Of a stretch of 61,023 bases of DNA, positions 42,542 to 52,577 are shown piece by piece. The notes beneath the pieces were generated by a model. The model was not told the DNA's origin. It was given only the letters and a program-made list of their open reading frames with translations, and did no database searches. How positions within the stretch are numbered: the first letter of the stretch is position 1; every line of letters starts with the position of its first letter. Both the position numbers and the translations under genes were made by a program. The DNA is from an uncultured Lachnoclostridium sp. (lineage in GTDB: Bacteria; Bacillota; Clostridia; Lachnospirales; Lachnospiraceae): contig CAMMSL010000015.1 of NCBI GenBank assembly GCA_946499505.1, forward strand, positions 1 through 61,023, read 5' to 3'.

Positions 42542-45500
42542 ATGCTTCAGGTAAAGGACATTCATAAAGAATACCGCACCGGAACTCTGGTCCAGAAAGC
42601 CCTGGACGGAGTGAGCCTGAATTTGAGAGATAATGAATTTGTTGCCATCTTAGGCCCGAGCGGATCGGGAAAGACGACGCTTCTTAATATCATCGGAGGG
42701 CTGGACCGCTATGACAGCGGAGATCTTATCATCAACGGGATTTCTACTAAGAAATATAAAGACAGGGATTGGGATTCCTACCGGAACCATACGATCGGAT
42801 TCGTGTTCCAGAGTTATAACCTGATCCCTCACCAGACGATCCTGGCGAATGTCGAACTCGCTCTGACAATCTCAGGGATAGGGAAAGCAGAACGCAGACA
42901 GAGAGCCCAGGAGGCACTGGCACAGGTGGGACTGGGAGAGCAGGTCCACAAAAAGCCAAACCAGCTCTCCGGCGGGCAAATGCAGAGGGTTGCCATTGCC
43001 AGAGCGCTTGTAAATGATCCGGACATCCTGCTGGCAGATGAGCCGACAGGCGCTCTGGACAGTGAGACCAGCGTGCAGGTCATGGACCTGCTCAAAGAAG
43101 TGGCAAAAGACCGGCTTGTGGTCATGGTCACCCATAATCCTGAGCTGGCGTACGAGTATGCGACGCGTATCGTGAATCTGAAAGACGGGAAGATCCGATC
43201 CGATAGCGACCCGTACGATGTAAATGAGGCGGAACTTACGGAGCCGGAACACAAGAACATGGGGAAGTCTTCCATGTCTTTTCTTACGGCTCTTTCCTTG
43301 AGCTTTAATAATCTGAAGACGAAGAAAGCACGTACTCTTCTTACTTCTTTTGCAGGATCTATTGGTATCATTGGTATAGCGCTCATTCTTTCTTTGTCAA
43401 CAGGAGTTAACGACTATATCGGGAAGATCGAAGAGGAGACGCTGTCCGAGTATCCGCTTCAGATTCAGAGTACCGGATTCGATTTTTCTTCTGCCATGGA
43501 TACCGGAGCTGCCTCGGATACCAGCGAGGAGGACGGTGATATCTATGTGGTAGAGATGGTGACGAATATGTTCTCCACGATGGATACCAATGACCTGGAA
43601 TCCCTGAAAACATATCTGGACAGCGGTGACAGCGGGATTGAAGAGTATACAAATGCGATAGAATATTCTTATAATGCGGAACCACAGATCTATAAAGAGA
43701 ATGGAGACGAGATCCGTCAGGTTAATCCGGATCATTCCTTTGACTCCATGGGCTTGGGATCATCGTCCGGTTCCGGGATCATGTCTTCCATGATGAGTAC
43801 AAACGTATTCTATGAGATGCCGGAAAATGAACAGCTCTATGAGGGACAGTACGATGTGAAGGCGGGACGCTGGCCTGAAAATTATAATGAATGTGTACTC
43901 GTCCTTACTTCCGGCGGAGGTATGAGCGATTTCATGCTCTATACGCTGGGCTTGAGAGATCCCCTTGAACTGGATGAGATGGTGGATCAGTTTATCAACG
44001 AAGAGAATATCACTACGCCGGATGATATGGGGACTTATACGTATGACGATATCCTCGGCATTACATTTAAGCTGGTGAACAGTGCGGACTATTATCAGTA
44101 CGACAGCCAGTATAATGTATGGACGGACAAATCTGGCGATACAGATTATATGAAAGAGCTGGTCGCAAATGGAGAAGACCTGACAATCGTAGGAGTAGTC
44201 CAGCCCTCCGAGGATGCAAATGCCTCGGCTTTGAGCGCGGGTATCTGCTACCCGGCTTCTTTGACGAAACATATAGCTGAGTATGCAGAGAATACGGAGA
44301 TTGTCAAACAGCAGCTGGCCGATTCGTCTGTCAATGTTTTTACCGGTGAGAAGTTCGGAGAGAGCAGCTCAGAAAACGGGTTTGACATGGAATCCCTTGT
44401 GACGGTAGATGAAGAAAAACTGCAGGAAGCATTTGGATTCAATGAGAGTGCATTTACTAATCTGTCAGATGCTTTTGACTTTTCCAGTGTATTCAGTAGT
44501 GCAGGGAATTCTATTGATCTGTCCAGCTTGGTGGATCTCGGGGATATCGCGGTGGATCTGCCGGATATGCCGTCCATGAGCATGGAGGATCTTCTAGGAA
44601 ATCTTGATCTCAATGTGTCATCGGATGGATTCGCACAGATGGCGTCAAGTCTGATGGAGGGATATCAGAAGTATGCTCAGGAACATCCGGAGGCGGATTA
44701 TTCCGGATTGGCGGAAGCTTTTCAGAATTATCTAAGTTCGGATGCGGCGCAGTCGATTCTCCGTGACAACATTGCAGATATTATTCAGTCCGGTTCCGGG
44801 ATCACTGTGACTACGGAACAGCTCCGGGAGATGCTCAGTGAGATTATGACCGGATTTGCACAATATATAGAGGAAAATAATTATGACGATCCGTCCAGAT
44901 TCGGCGAATATCTGCAGGAATATCTGGGAACTGCCGATGCACAGGGCATACTGAATAAATGGGCGGATGAGATTTTCAACGGAGTGGTTGATAATATAAC
45001 CATTACTTCGGAGCAGATCAGTAAACTGGCAGGGGAACTGGCGGCGGGTTATCAGCAGTATGCGCAGCAGACTGGCGCACCCGACCCGGCCAAGATGGGG
45101 GAAAACTTTATCGCATATCTTGGTACTGCGGACGGGCAGAAGAGATTGTCAGACGGCCTTGCGGGTGTGGTAGATACAGCAGGAATCGAGAGCCAGCTCA
45201 CAGGTGCTGTGGAGAGCTACATGCGAAGCGCTATGTCCTCTTATGGAAGTGCGATCGGCCAGGCACTGGAGAGCCAGATCTCTTCCGCAATGCAGCAGAT
45301 GATGGGGCAGCTTGCTTCAGGAATGAGCGAAGCCATGGGTCAGGCGATGACACAGGTCGGCAGCAGTCTGGAAAACGCTATGAACATTGACGGAGAGGCC
45401 TTTGCGGACGCATTCCAGATGAATATGACAGGAGATGAGCTGGCAGAACTTATGATGTCCATGAGTTCCGGGCAGAGTGCATCCTATGAGAGCAATCTGA

Positions 45501-46105
45501 CTTCACTCGGCTATGTGGATTTTGATGTGCCCAGTGGAATCGATATCTATCCGAAAGATTTTGAGAGCAAGGAAATGGTGGTCAGCATTCTGGATGATTA
45601 CAACAGCCGTATGGAAGCAGAAGGAAAAGACGAGCAGGTGATCACCTATACAGATAAGGTGGGAACGCTGATGTCGTCCGTGACCGAGATCATTGATATC
45701 ATAAGTTATGTTCTGATCGCGTTTGTGGCGATCTCGCTGATCGTATCGTCCATCATGATCGGTGTGATCACATACATCAGCGTGCTGGAGCGGAAGAAAG
45801 AGATTGGTATTCTGCGTGCCATTGGTGCGTCGAAAGGGAATATCTCGCAGGTATTCAATGCGGAGACATTTATCATTGGATTCTGCGCAGGAGCGCTGGG
45901 GATCATTATATCCCTGCTTCTCCTCATACCGGGCAATGCACTGATCCATTATCTTGCTGGAACAAATGACGTCAGTGCAGTGCTTCCGGCGGTTCCTGCC
46001 GTGATCCTGATCCTGCTGAGCGTCGTGCTGACACTGATTGGCGGACTGATTCCGTCGAAAAAGGCGGCGAAGAGCGATCCGGTGACAGCCCTGAGAACGG
46101 AATAG
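42542..46105 (+). CDS. Very large MacB/FtsX-type ABC transporter with tandem extracellular repeats
   Basis: This 1187-residue fusion starts at ATG 42542 (AAGGAGAT seven bases upstream). Residues 1-230 form a LolD/MacB-type ATPase: GPSGSGKTT, LSGGQMQR, LLADEPTGALD. A membrane helix lies near 266-290. A huge extracytoplasmic region (about 295-1040) follows, and three C-terminal FtsX-type helices (about 1046-1168) flank the motif ERKKEIGILRAIGASKGNI. Inside the extracytoplasmic part, three tandem repeats of 64-65 residues start near 704, 768 and 833, each opening with a GYQxYAQ-like helix and containing YLGTADxQ. MacB-type proteins are usually mechanotransducers acting on lipids, peptides or other envelope proteins. 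No partner periplasmic protein is evident. The role is unknown; cell-envelope or antimicrobial-peptide functions are plausible. Confidence 0.88.
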   Translation: MLQVKDIHKEYRTGTLVQKALDGVSLNLRDNEFVAILGPSGSGKTTLLNIIGGLDRYDSGDLIINGISTKKYKDRDWDSYRNHTIGFVFQSYNLIPHQTILANVELALTISGIGKAERRQRAQEALAQVGLGEQVHKKPNQLSGGQMQRVAIARALVNDPDILLADEPTGALDSETSVQVMDLLKEVAKDRLVVMVTHNPELAYEYATRIVNLKDGKIRSDSDPYDVNEAELTEPEHKNMGKSSMSFLTALSLSFNNLKTKKARTLLTSFAGSIGIIGIALILSLSTGVNDYIGKIEEETLSEYPLQIQSTGFDFSSAMDTGAASDTSEEDGDIYVVEMVTNMFSTMDTNDLESLKTYLDSGDSGIEEYTNAIEYSYNAEPQIYKENGDEIRQVNPDHSFDSMGLGSSSGSGIMSSMMSTNVFYEMPENEQLYEGQYDVKAGRWPENYNECVLVLTSGGGMSDFMLYTLGLRDPLELDEMVDQFINEENITTPDDMGTYTYDDILGITFKLVNSADYYQYDSQYNVWTDKSGDTDYMKELVANGEDLTIVGVVQPSEDANASALSAGICYPASLTKHIAEYAENTEIVKQQLADSSVNVFTGEKFGESSSENGFDMESLVTVDEEKLQEAFGFNESAFTNLSDAFDFSSVFSSAGNSIDLSSLVDLGDIAVDLPDMPSMSMEDLLGNLDLNVSSDGFAQMASSLMEGYQKYAQEHPEADYSGLAEAFQNYLSSDAAQSILRDNIADIIQSGSGITVTTEQLREMLSEIMTGFAQYIEENNYDDPSRFGEYLQEYLGTADAQGILNKWADEIFNGVVDNITITSEQISKLAGELAAGYQQYAQQTGAPDPAKMGENFIAYLGTADGQKRLSDGLAGVVDTAGIESQLTGAVESYMRSAMSSYGSAIGQALESQISSAMQQMMGQLASGMSEAMGQAMTQVGSSLENAMNIDGEAFADAFQMNMTGDELAELMMSMSSGQSASYESNLTSLGYVDFDVPSGIDIYPKDFESKEMVVSILDDYNSRMEAEGKDEQVITYTDKVGTLMSSVTEIIDIISYVLIAFVAISLIVSSIMIGVITYISVLERKKEIGILRAIGASKGNISQVFNAETFIIGFCAGALGIIISLLLLIPGNALIHYLAGTNDVSAVLPAVPAVILILLSVVLTLIGGLIPSKKAAKSDPVTALRTE

Positions 46106-46152
46106 AACAATACGATTGTTTGTATCAATCGAGTGTGGCAAGGAGTGAGAGC

Positions 46153-47586
46153 ATGGAAGAAAAAAATATCATAGAATTGAGAAATATAAAGAAAGTATTT
46201 GATGATACTGTGGTGGTGGAGGACTTTAATCTGGAAGTAAAGAAAGGAGAGTTTGTCACATTCCTCGGTCCTTCGGGCTGCGGCAAGACGACAACTCTGC
46301 GGATGATCGCTGGTTTCGAGTTTCCGACAGAAGGAGAGATCCTTTTAAACGGCGAAGATATCAGCCATCTTCCACCCAACTTAAGACCTATCAACACGGT
46401 GTTCCAGCGCTACGCGCTGTTCCCCCACATGAATGTCTATGACAATGTGGCGTTCGGGCTGAACCTGAAACATCTTCCCAAGTCAGTGATCAATGAGAAG
46501 GTAAAAAACGTACTGGAAGTGGTAGATCTGGAAGGGTTTGAAAAAAGACAGATTTCTACTCTGTCCGGCGGACAGCAGCAGAGGATTGCAATTGCCCGTG
46601 CCATTGTCAATGAACCGGATATCCTGCTTCTTGATGAACCGTTGGGAGCGCTGGATCTGAAGATGAGAAAAGAGATGCAGCTGGAACTCAAATCCATGCA
46701 TGAGCGTCTTGGAATCACCTTTATTTATGTGACTCATGACCAGGAGGAAGCGCTTACTATGTCTGACAAGGTGGTAGTCATGTCGGACGGTATGATTCAG
46801 CAGATCGGTACTCCGGAAGAAATCTACAATGAACCGAAAAACGCTTTCGTTGCTGACTTTATAGGAGAAAGTAATATCTTTGAAGGGAAGATGGCGGCAT
46901 CCATGACAGTCAGCTTCTGCGGAGCTGAATTCCCGTGTGTGGACAATGTACCGAAAGATACGCGGGTGGATGTGGTTGTACGGCCTGAAGACGTTGTCAT
47001 CACCAGACCGGTGGACGGTCAGATCAGGGGCGTTGTGGACTCTGCCGTATTTAAGGGAATGTACTATGAGATCACGGCGATCCTGCCGGATGAAAATGAG
47101 GTGGTCATCCAGACCACGAGAAACGTGCGGCCCGGCGAAGAGATCGGCATGAGGATCGGGCCTGATGAGATTCACGTCATGCCTGCGGGTGTACTGATGA
47201 ATGTCTTTGACGGTACGATCACAAAAGAAGGCCGCGCGGCATTTGCCGGCGGTGAGTATGAGTGCGACCTGACGCAGCTCTTTGACGGCTCAGTTCAGAA
47301 CGGGCCGTGCTCCGTTGTTACAGAGGGCGGCGAGGAGATCAATCTCGAGGGGATCGAAGTGACGGTGGAAGTGTCGGTGAAGGCAGTCTCCATGAGTGAT
47401 GAGCAGAGAGACTACCGCGCGGACGGAAATATCATATCATTTATCTATAAAGGAAACCATTATAACTATACAGTACGTACAGCTACGGAGGAAGACTTCG
47501 TGCTGGATGAGGATGATCTGTGGAACGAGGGGGATCATGTCAGTCTGATGATTCCGAAAGAGCAGATCATACTGAAGAGAAAGTAG
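46153..47586 (+). CDS. potA: Spermidine/putrescine ABC transporter ATP-binding protein
   Basis: This protein of about 477 residues starts at ATG 46153 (AGGAG seven bases upstream). The ATPase domain has GPSGCGKTT, LSGGQQQR and LLLDEPLGALD and is followed by YVTHDQEEALTMSDKVVVM. The C-terminal TOBE region is about 100 residues longer than in E. coli PotA (about 378 residues), with an insert around 350-440. The gene lies 47 bases after the MacB-type gene and leads potABCD, all closely spaced, so the operon should supply complete polyamine import. Confidence 0.92.
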   Translation: MEEKNIIELRNIKKVFDDTVVVEDFNLEVKKGEFVTFLGPSGCGKTTTLRMIAGFEFPTEGEILLNGEDISHLPPNLRPINTVFQRYALFPHMNVYDNVAFGLNLKHLPKSVINEKVKNVLEVVDLEGFEKRQISTLSGGQQQRIAIARAIVNEPDILLLDEPLGALDLKMRKEMQLELKSMHERLGITFIYVTHDQEEALTMSDKVVVMSDGMIQQIGTPEEIYNEPKNAFVADFIGESNIFEGKMAASMTVSFCGAEFPCVDNVPKDTRVDVVVRPEDVVITRPVDGQIRGVVDSAVFKGMYYEITAILPDENEVVIQTTRNVRPGEEIGMRIGPDEIHVMPAGVLMNVFDGTITKEGRAAFAGGEYECDLTQLFDGSVQNGPCSVVTEGGEEINLEGIEVTVEVSVKAVSMSDEQRDYRADGNIISFIYKGNHYNYTVRTATEEDFVLDEDDLWNEGDHVSLMIPKEQIILKRK

Positions 47587-47595
47587 GGATTGAAT

Positions 47596-48393
47596 ATGAA
47601 ACGTTTTCGGTTCAGCAGGAAACAGCTGTGCATCCCTTATGCCCTGTTCCTGATCTGTTTTGTCGTGCTGCCGCTGGCGGTGATCGTCTACTATGCATTT
47701 ACAGACGGAAGCGGAAGGTTTACGCTTGAAAACCTTCTGAGCTTCTTTACCAATGGAAATACGATCGGAACACTATGCTACAGTGCTGTGATCGCGGTGG
47801 TGGTGACGGCAGTCTGTCTTCTGATCGCTTATCCTGTGGCGTATATCCTGGCAAGGAGCAGTCTGAAGAGAGCCCCGGTGCTGCTGATGCTCTTTATCCT
47901 GCCCATGTGGATCAATTTTACTTTGAGAATTACGGCATTAAAGGAGATCCTGACTGTGCTGGAGGGCAATCTCTCCCTGCATCCGTTTCTGAACACAGTG
48001 ATCGGCATGACATATGATTACCTTCCGTTTATGATCCTGCCGTTGTATACAACCCTTCTTCAGCTCGATGAGAGTCTGCTGGAAGCGGCAAAGGATCTGG
48101 GAGCGGATCCCGGGGCAGTATTTTTCAGAGTGACGCTGCCTCTGTCCATGCCGGGAATCGTCAGTGGGATCACTATGACATTTCTTCCGGCCATGACCAA
48201 CTATGTCATCCTTGATATGATGTACAACAGTACGTATATCATGGGATCGCTGATCGGAAGTTACTTTAATATCTATGACTGGCACAATGGTTCTATGATC
48301 TCACTGATCCTGTTTGCAGTGATCTGTATCGTATCGCTGCTCACAGGCGGAGAGGATCAGGATGATGCAAAGAACAGGGGGGCGATACTATAA
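47596..48393 (+). CDS. potB: Spermidine/putrescine ABC transporter permease
   Basis: This permease of about 265 residues has six membrane helices and the binding-protein-dependent coupling motif EAAKDLGADPGAVFFRVTLPLSMPGI. The ATG at 47596 is preferred over TTG at 47590. The stop overlaps the potC start (TAATG). Its order after potA and before potC and potD is canonical. Confidence 0.9.
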   Translation: MKRFRFSRKQLCIPYALFLICFVVLPLAVIVYYAFTDGSGRFTLENLLSFFTNGNTIGTLCYSAVIAVVVTAVCLLIAYPVAYILARSSLKRAPVLLMLFILPMWINFTLRITALKEILTVLEGNLSLHPFLNTVIGMTYDYLPFMILPLYTTLLQLDESLLEAAKDLGADPGAVFFRVTLPLSMPGIVSGITMTFLPAMTNYVILDMMYNSTYIMGSLIGSYFNIYDWHNGSMISLILFAVICIVSLLTGGEDQDDAKNRGAIL

Positions 48394-49217
48394 TGAAAAA
48401 GATACTTTCTTATTCGTGGCTTGCCCTTGTGGCGTTTTTTATGTATATACCGGTACTGATCCTGGCGTTTTACAGCTTTACGGATTCTACGACAATCGGC
48501 GCCGTGAGAGGTTTCTCTCTGCACAACTATGTAACGCTTTTTACAACAGAAGAGCTGAGAAATATGATCATCGGGACGGTCCTGCTGGCAGTAGGGGCGG
48601 CCGTGATCTCATCGATTCTGGGAACAGTTGGCGCCATCGGCGCTTTTTACTCCAGACCGGTTACGAAAAGGATGGTCGAGACGGCGAACCAGATTCCGGT
48701 GGTGAATGCGGATGTTGTGACAGCGTTTTCCATCTGTATCCTTCTGATCGTCGTGCTGGGCATCGAAAAGAACACGTTCATTCCGCTTGTGATCGGACAT
48801 GTGGTCCTGTGTACCCCGTTTGTGTATCTTGCCGTGATGCCGAAGTTAAAGCAGATGGACAACGGGCTCTATGAGGCGGCCCTTGATCTGGGGGCGACGC
48901 CGTTTCAGGCGCTGTACAAGATCGTGATCCCGCAGATCATTCCGGGCATCATCTCGGGGTTCATGCTGTCGATCACACTGTCTTTGGACGATTATTTTAT
49001 CTCCACATATACGAAACCGGCGACATTTGATACGATCAGTACCTATGTGGTCAATGCCACAAGAGGAGCCCAGACTGAGATCAAGACAGCGCTGTGGGCT
49101 CTGTCTACCGTGATCTTTCTCGTGGTGATCCTGGCGGTGGTAATCATGAATGTTGCCTCGGCGAAAACAGAGAAGAAACAGGAGGTGGGCACATATGACA
49201 GCAGAGAGAAAGACTAA
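48393..49217 (+). CDS. potC: Spermidine/putrescine ABC transporter permease
   Basis: This 274-residue permease has six membrane helices and the coupling motif EAALDLGATPFQALYKIVIPQIIPGI. It forms the channel with PotB. A long hydrophobic C-terminal helix is followed by a Lys/Glu-rich tail. The last 23 bases overlap the potD start. Confidence 0.9.
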   Translation: MKKILSYSWLALVAFFMYIPVLILAFYSFTDSTTIGAVRGFSLHNYVTLFTTEELRNMIIGTVLLAVGAAVISSILGTVGAIGAFYSRPVTKRMVETANQIPVVNADVVTAFSICILLIVVLGIEKNTFIPLVIGHVVLCTPFVYLAVMPKLKQMDNGLYEAALDLGATPFQALYKIVIPQIIPGIISGFMLSITLSLDDYFISTYTKPATFDTISTYVVNATRGAQTEIKTALWALSTVIFLVVILAVVIMNVASAKTEKKQEVGTYDSREKD

Positions 49218-50808
49218 GCAGTGCAGGACGCTTAGGACAGCAGCCGCGGGACTTGCGCTGACAGCAAGCCTTACATTGGCGCTGCCTGGATGTGTGCTCC
49301 CTGACGGAATATTTTCTGATGATATACTGCCCGGCGCAGCAGTGTCCAGAGGAATGGCTTCTGTGTCTGCGGCAGAAAGCGATGAGAAAGTGACTCTGCG
49401 CATTGCCAACTGGGAAGAATACATCGATGAAGGTGACTGGGATGAAGAAGAGGCAATCGATCTTGACGACCGTGAAGGCACCGTGATCTTCGGGGAAAAC
49501 TCTATGATAGATGATTTTGAGGCATGGTATCTGGACACTTATGGTGTGGAGGTGAATGTAGAGTATTCCACTTTCGGAACCAATGAAGATCTGTACAATC
49601 AGCTGACCCTCGGCAATGATTTCGACCTTGTCTGTCCGTCCGAGTACATGTTTATGAAACTGATCGCGGAGAACCGGCTCCAGCCCCTCTCCGACGATTT
49701 CTTTGATGAAGAAAATGAAAATAACTATTATGTCCGCGGTGTATCGGACTATATCAGAAATATCTTTGACACAAATACGATAAACGGGGAACCGTGGAGC
49801 AGATATGCGGCCGGCTACATGTGGGGGACGACCGGAATCGTCTATAATCCTGAGGTGATCTCAAAAGAAGAGGCGTCTCACTGGGCAATCCTTGCAGATC
49901 CCAAATACAAAGGGCAGGTCACGATCAAGGACAATGTCCGGGACAGCTATTTCGCGGCGCTGGGGATCCTCAACGAAGAGGAACTGATGGAACCAGGTTT
50001 TATCAGCTCACCGGATCGGCTGGAGCGCATTGCGGAATTGATGAACCGGACCGATGAGGATACAGTAAAGGCGGCAGAGTCCGTTTTAAAAGATATGAAA
50101 GAAAATGCTTATTCTTTTGAGTCTGACAGTGGAAAGGCCGACATGGTGACAGGCAAGGTCCTGGCAAACTACCAGTGGTCGGGAGACGCTGTCTACACGC
50201 TGGATCAGGCGGAGATTGACGACTATTATCTGGCCTATGCTGTGCCGGAAGAATGTACAAACATATGGTTCGACGGCTGGGTCATGCTCAAAGACGGTAT
50301 TGCCGGGGATGCAGCAAAACAGCAGGCGGCCGAGGCATTCATCAACTTTATGTCAAGACCTGACAACGTGGTCCGGAATATGTACTATATCGGCTACACA
50401 TCCGTGATCGCAGGCGGCGACAGTGATATCATCTACGCCTATGCAGACTGGTGCTACGGGGCAGAGGATGACGTGGAGGATACGATCGAATATCCGGTAG
50501 GATTCTTCTTCAGCGGAGATAACGCAGATGAAGCTTATATCATTACCGCCGAAGCGGATCAGGCCGATCGGCAGCTCTTCGCCCAGTACCCGCCACAGGA
50601 TGTACTGGAGCGCGCCGTAGTCATGCAGTATTTTGACCAGGAGAACAATGAGCGAATCAACCAGATGTGGGTCAATGTCCGCTGCTTTGACCTGACGTCG
50701 CTGGGCTGGCAGGACTGGGCAAAGATTGGAGCAGTCGTGATCGTGGTGATCGCGGCAGTAGTGATTTTTAAGAAACGGGATGACATCATGCAGCTCAGAA
50801 GATCGTAA
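49195..50808 (+). CDS. potD: Spermidine/putrescine-binding lipoprotein with extra C-terminal membrane helix
   Basis: This 537-residue PotD-like protein starts at ATG 49195 (AGGAGGT ten bases upstream). A signal peptide ends in the lipobox LPGC (Cys33). The binding fold shows LRIANWEEYID, FDLVCPSEYMFMKL, YMWGTTGIVYNPEVI and FDGWVMLKDG. After about residue 505 it carries an unusual hydrophobic segment (IGAVVIVVIAAVVIF) followed by basic residues, a second membrane anchor. It is considerably longer than E. coli PotD (348 residues). It is the last gene of potABCD. Confidence 0.9.
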   Translation: MTAERKTKQCRTLRTAAAGLALTASLTLALPGCVLPDGIFSDDILPGAAVSRGMASVSAAESDEKVTLRIANWEEYIDEGDWDEEEAIDLDDREGTVIFGENSMIDDFEAWYLDTYGVEVNVEYSTFGTNEDLYNQLTLGNDFDLVCPSEYMFMKLIAENRLQPLSDDFFDEENENNYYVRGVSDYIRNIFDTNTINGEPWSRYAAGYMWGTTGIVYNPEVISKEEASHWAILADPKYKGQVTIKDNVRDSYFAALGILNEEELMEPGFISSPDRLERIAELMNRTDEDTVKAAESVLKDMKENAYSFESDSGKADMVTGKVLANYQWSGDAVYTLDQAEIDDYYLAYAVPEECTNIWFDGWVMLKDGIAGDAAKQQAAEAFINFMSRPDNVVRNMYYIGYTSVIAGGDSDIIYAYADWCYGAEDDVEDTIEYPVGFFFSGDNADEAYIITAEADQADRQLFAQYPPQDVLERAVVMQYFDQENNERINQMWVNVRCFDLTSLGWQDWAKIGAVVIVVIAAVVIFKKRDDIMQLRRS

Positions 50809-50876
50809 ATTGAGCCGGATTGTTGAGCTGGCATGTCGGTCGCAAAAGAACGGCAATAGAACGGGAGGCAGTGTAA

Positions 50877-51668
50877 GTGGAGGCATATACGAGTTTTGCG
50901 GCAGTGTATGATACATTTATGGATAATGTTCCCTATAAGGAATGGGGAGAATTTATACATTGTATGCTATGTAAATATGGCGTGAAAGACGGGCTTGCCC
51001 TGGATCTTGGATGCGGCACCGGAACAATGACAGAGATATTGGCCGGATACGGATATGATATGATAGGAGTGGACAATTCCGAGGACATGCTCGAACTCGC
51101 TATGGAAAAACGTATCGAATCCGGGCATGATATCCTGTATCTGCTGCAGGATATGCGGGAATTCGAGCTATACGGCACGGTGCGTGCGGTCGTAAGTGTA
51201 TGCGATTCCGTTAATTATGTGACAGAACCGGAAGGACTCGAAGAAGTATTCCGGCTTGTAAATAATTATCTTGATCCGGGCGGCATTTTTCTGTTTGATT
51301 TCAATACGGATTATAAATATCGGGAAATCATGGGAGACTGTACTATAGCAGAGGATCGTGGAGAATGTAGTTTCATCTGGGACAACTATTATTATGAAAA
51401 AGAACGGATCAATGAATATGACCTGACACTTTTTATTCAGGAAAAGAACTCTGACGAAATACAGTCCGATCATATGCCGCAGCTGTACCGAAAATATAAA
51501 GAAACTCATTACCAAAGAGGATATACTTTGAAAGAAATACGAGAGCTTCTTGAGAACGCGGGACTCGTGTTTGAGGCGGCTTATGACATGGATACCAAAG
51601 AGGAGCCGGGAGATACGGCTGAGCGAATCTGCGTGATCGCCCGGGAATCAGGGAAACAGGAGGAATAA
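50877..51668 (+). CDS. SAM-dependent methyltransferase
   Basis: This 263-residue class I methyltransferase starts at GTG 50877 behind GGGAGG. Motif I is LDLGCGTGTMTEIL (about 40-53), the acidic ribose-binding loop is GVDNSEDML, and DSVNYV and FLFDFNTDYKY follow. The target is unknown; related Lachnospiraceae proteins are annotated only as methyltransferases. It is two bases from hslO, so the two are co-transcribed. Confidence 0.85.
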   Translation: MEAYTSFAAVYDTFMDNVPYKEWGEFIHCMLCKYGVKDGLALDLGCGTGTMTEILAGYGYDMIGVDNSEDMLELAMEKRIESGHDILYLLQDMREFELYGTVRAVVSVCDSVNYVTEPEGLEEVFRLVNNYLDPGGIFLFDFNTDYKYREIMGDCTIAEDRGECSFIWDNYYYEKERINEYDLTLFIQEKNSDEIQSDHMPQLYRKYKETHYQRGYTLKEIRELLENAGLVFEAAYDMDTKEEPGDTAERICVIARESGKQEE

Positions 51669-51670
51669 AA

Positions 51671-52552
51671 ATGAAAGACTATATTGTAAGGGCTTCCGCG
51701 GCACACACACAGATTCGTGCATTTGCGGCAGTGACAACAGAGATGGTGGAGGAAGCAAGACAGAGACATGGTACAAGTCCGGTGGCAACGGCAGCTCTTG
51801 GCAGGCTTTTGACCGGTGGCGTGATGATGGGAAGCATGATGAAAAATGCGACGGATATGCTGACGATACAGATCAAATGCTCGGGGCCGATCCAGGGCTT
51901 GACTGTGACGGCGGACAGTCAGGGGAATGTAAAGGGCTATGTATTTAATCCGGACGTGATGCTGCCTCCGAAAAATGGTAAACTGGATGTAGGCGGAGCT
52001 CTCGGCCAGGGTGTGATGAATGTGATCAAGGATATGGGACTCAAAGAGCCTTACTCCGGACAGACGATCCTGCAGACCGGAGAGATTGCAGAAGACCTTA
52101 CCTATTATTTTGCCACATCCGAGCAGGTGCCATCCTCTGTAGGGCTTGGTGTACTCATGGAGCATGACAATACTGTCCGCTGTGCAGGCGGTTTCATTGT
52201 GCAGGTGATGCCTTTTATAGAGGACGAAGTTTTAAACAAACTGGAGCAGAATATCCAGAATATTCAGTCCGTTACTTCTATGCTGGATAACGGTCATACG
52301 CCGGAAGAGATGCTTGCCCAGGTGCTGGACGGCCTGGATCTGGAAATCACGGATACAATGCCGGCACAGTTTTATTGCAACTGTTCCAAAGAACGGATCG
52401 AGAAAGCGATCATCAGTGTAGGAAAAAAAGAGATCCAGTCCATGATTGATGACGGCGAAGATATCGAAGTGAAATGCCATTTCTGTAATACGGCATATAA
52501 CTATACAGTGGATGAACTGAAAGAACTGTTGAAAAAGGCGAAAGCCAGATAA
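51671..52552 (+). CDS. hslO: Redox-regulated chaperone Hsp33
   Basis: This 293-residue holdase protects unfolding proteins under oxidative stress. The C-terminal zinc switch is intact, with Cys236 and Cys238 (CNC) and Cys269 and Cys272 (CHFC). N-terminal motifs include TTEMVEEARQRHGTSPVATAALGRLLTGG and GFIVQVMP. Length and motifs are normal. A 15-base-pair hairpin follows the stop. Confidence 0.95.
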   Translation: MKDYIVRASAAHTQIRAFAAVTTEMVEEARQRHGTSPVATAALGRLLTGGVMMGSMMKNATDMLTIQIKCSGPIQGLTVTADSQGNVKGYVFNPDVMLPPKNGKLDVGGALGQGVMNVIKDMGLKEPYSGQTILQTGEIAEDLTYYFATSEQVPSSVGLGVLMEHDNTVRCAGGFIVQVMPFIEDEVLNKLEQNIQNIQSVTSMLDNGHTPEEMLAQVLDGLDLEITDTMPAQFYCNCSKERIEKAIISVGKKEIQSMIDDGEDIEVKCHFCNTAYNYTVDELKELLKKAKAR

Positions 52553-52577
52553 GAGTAAATTGCGAAAAAAGTGTAAG

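Noticed and set aside
44651..45230. DNA-level tandem repeat (assembly artefact) in the MacB-type gene
   Set aside because: The three segments are similar as protein but diverged as DNA, so this is an old protein repeat and not a sequencing or assembly error.
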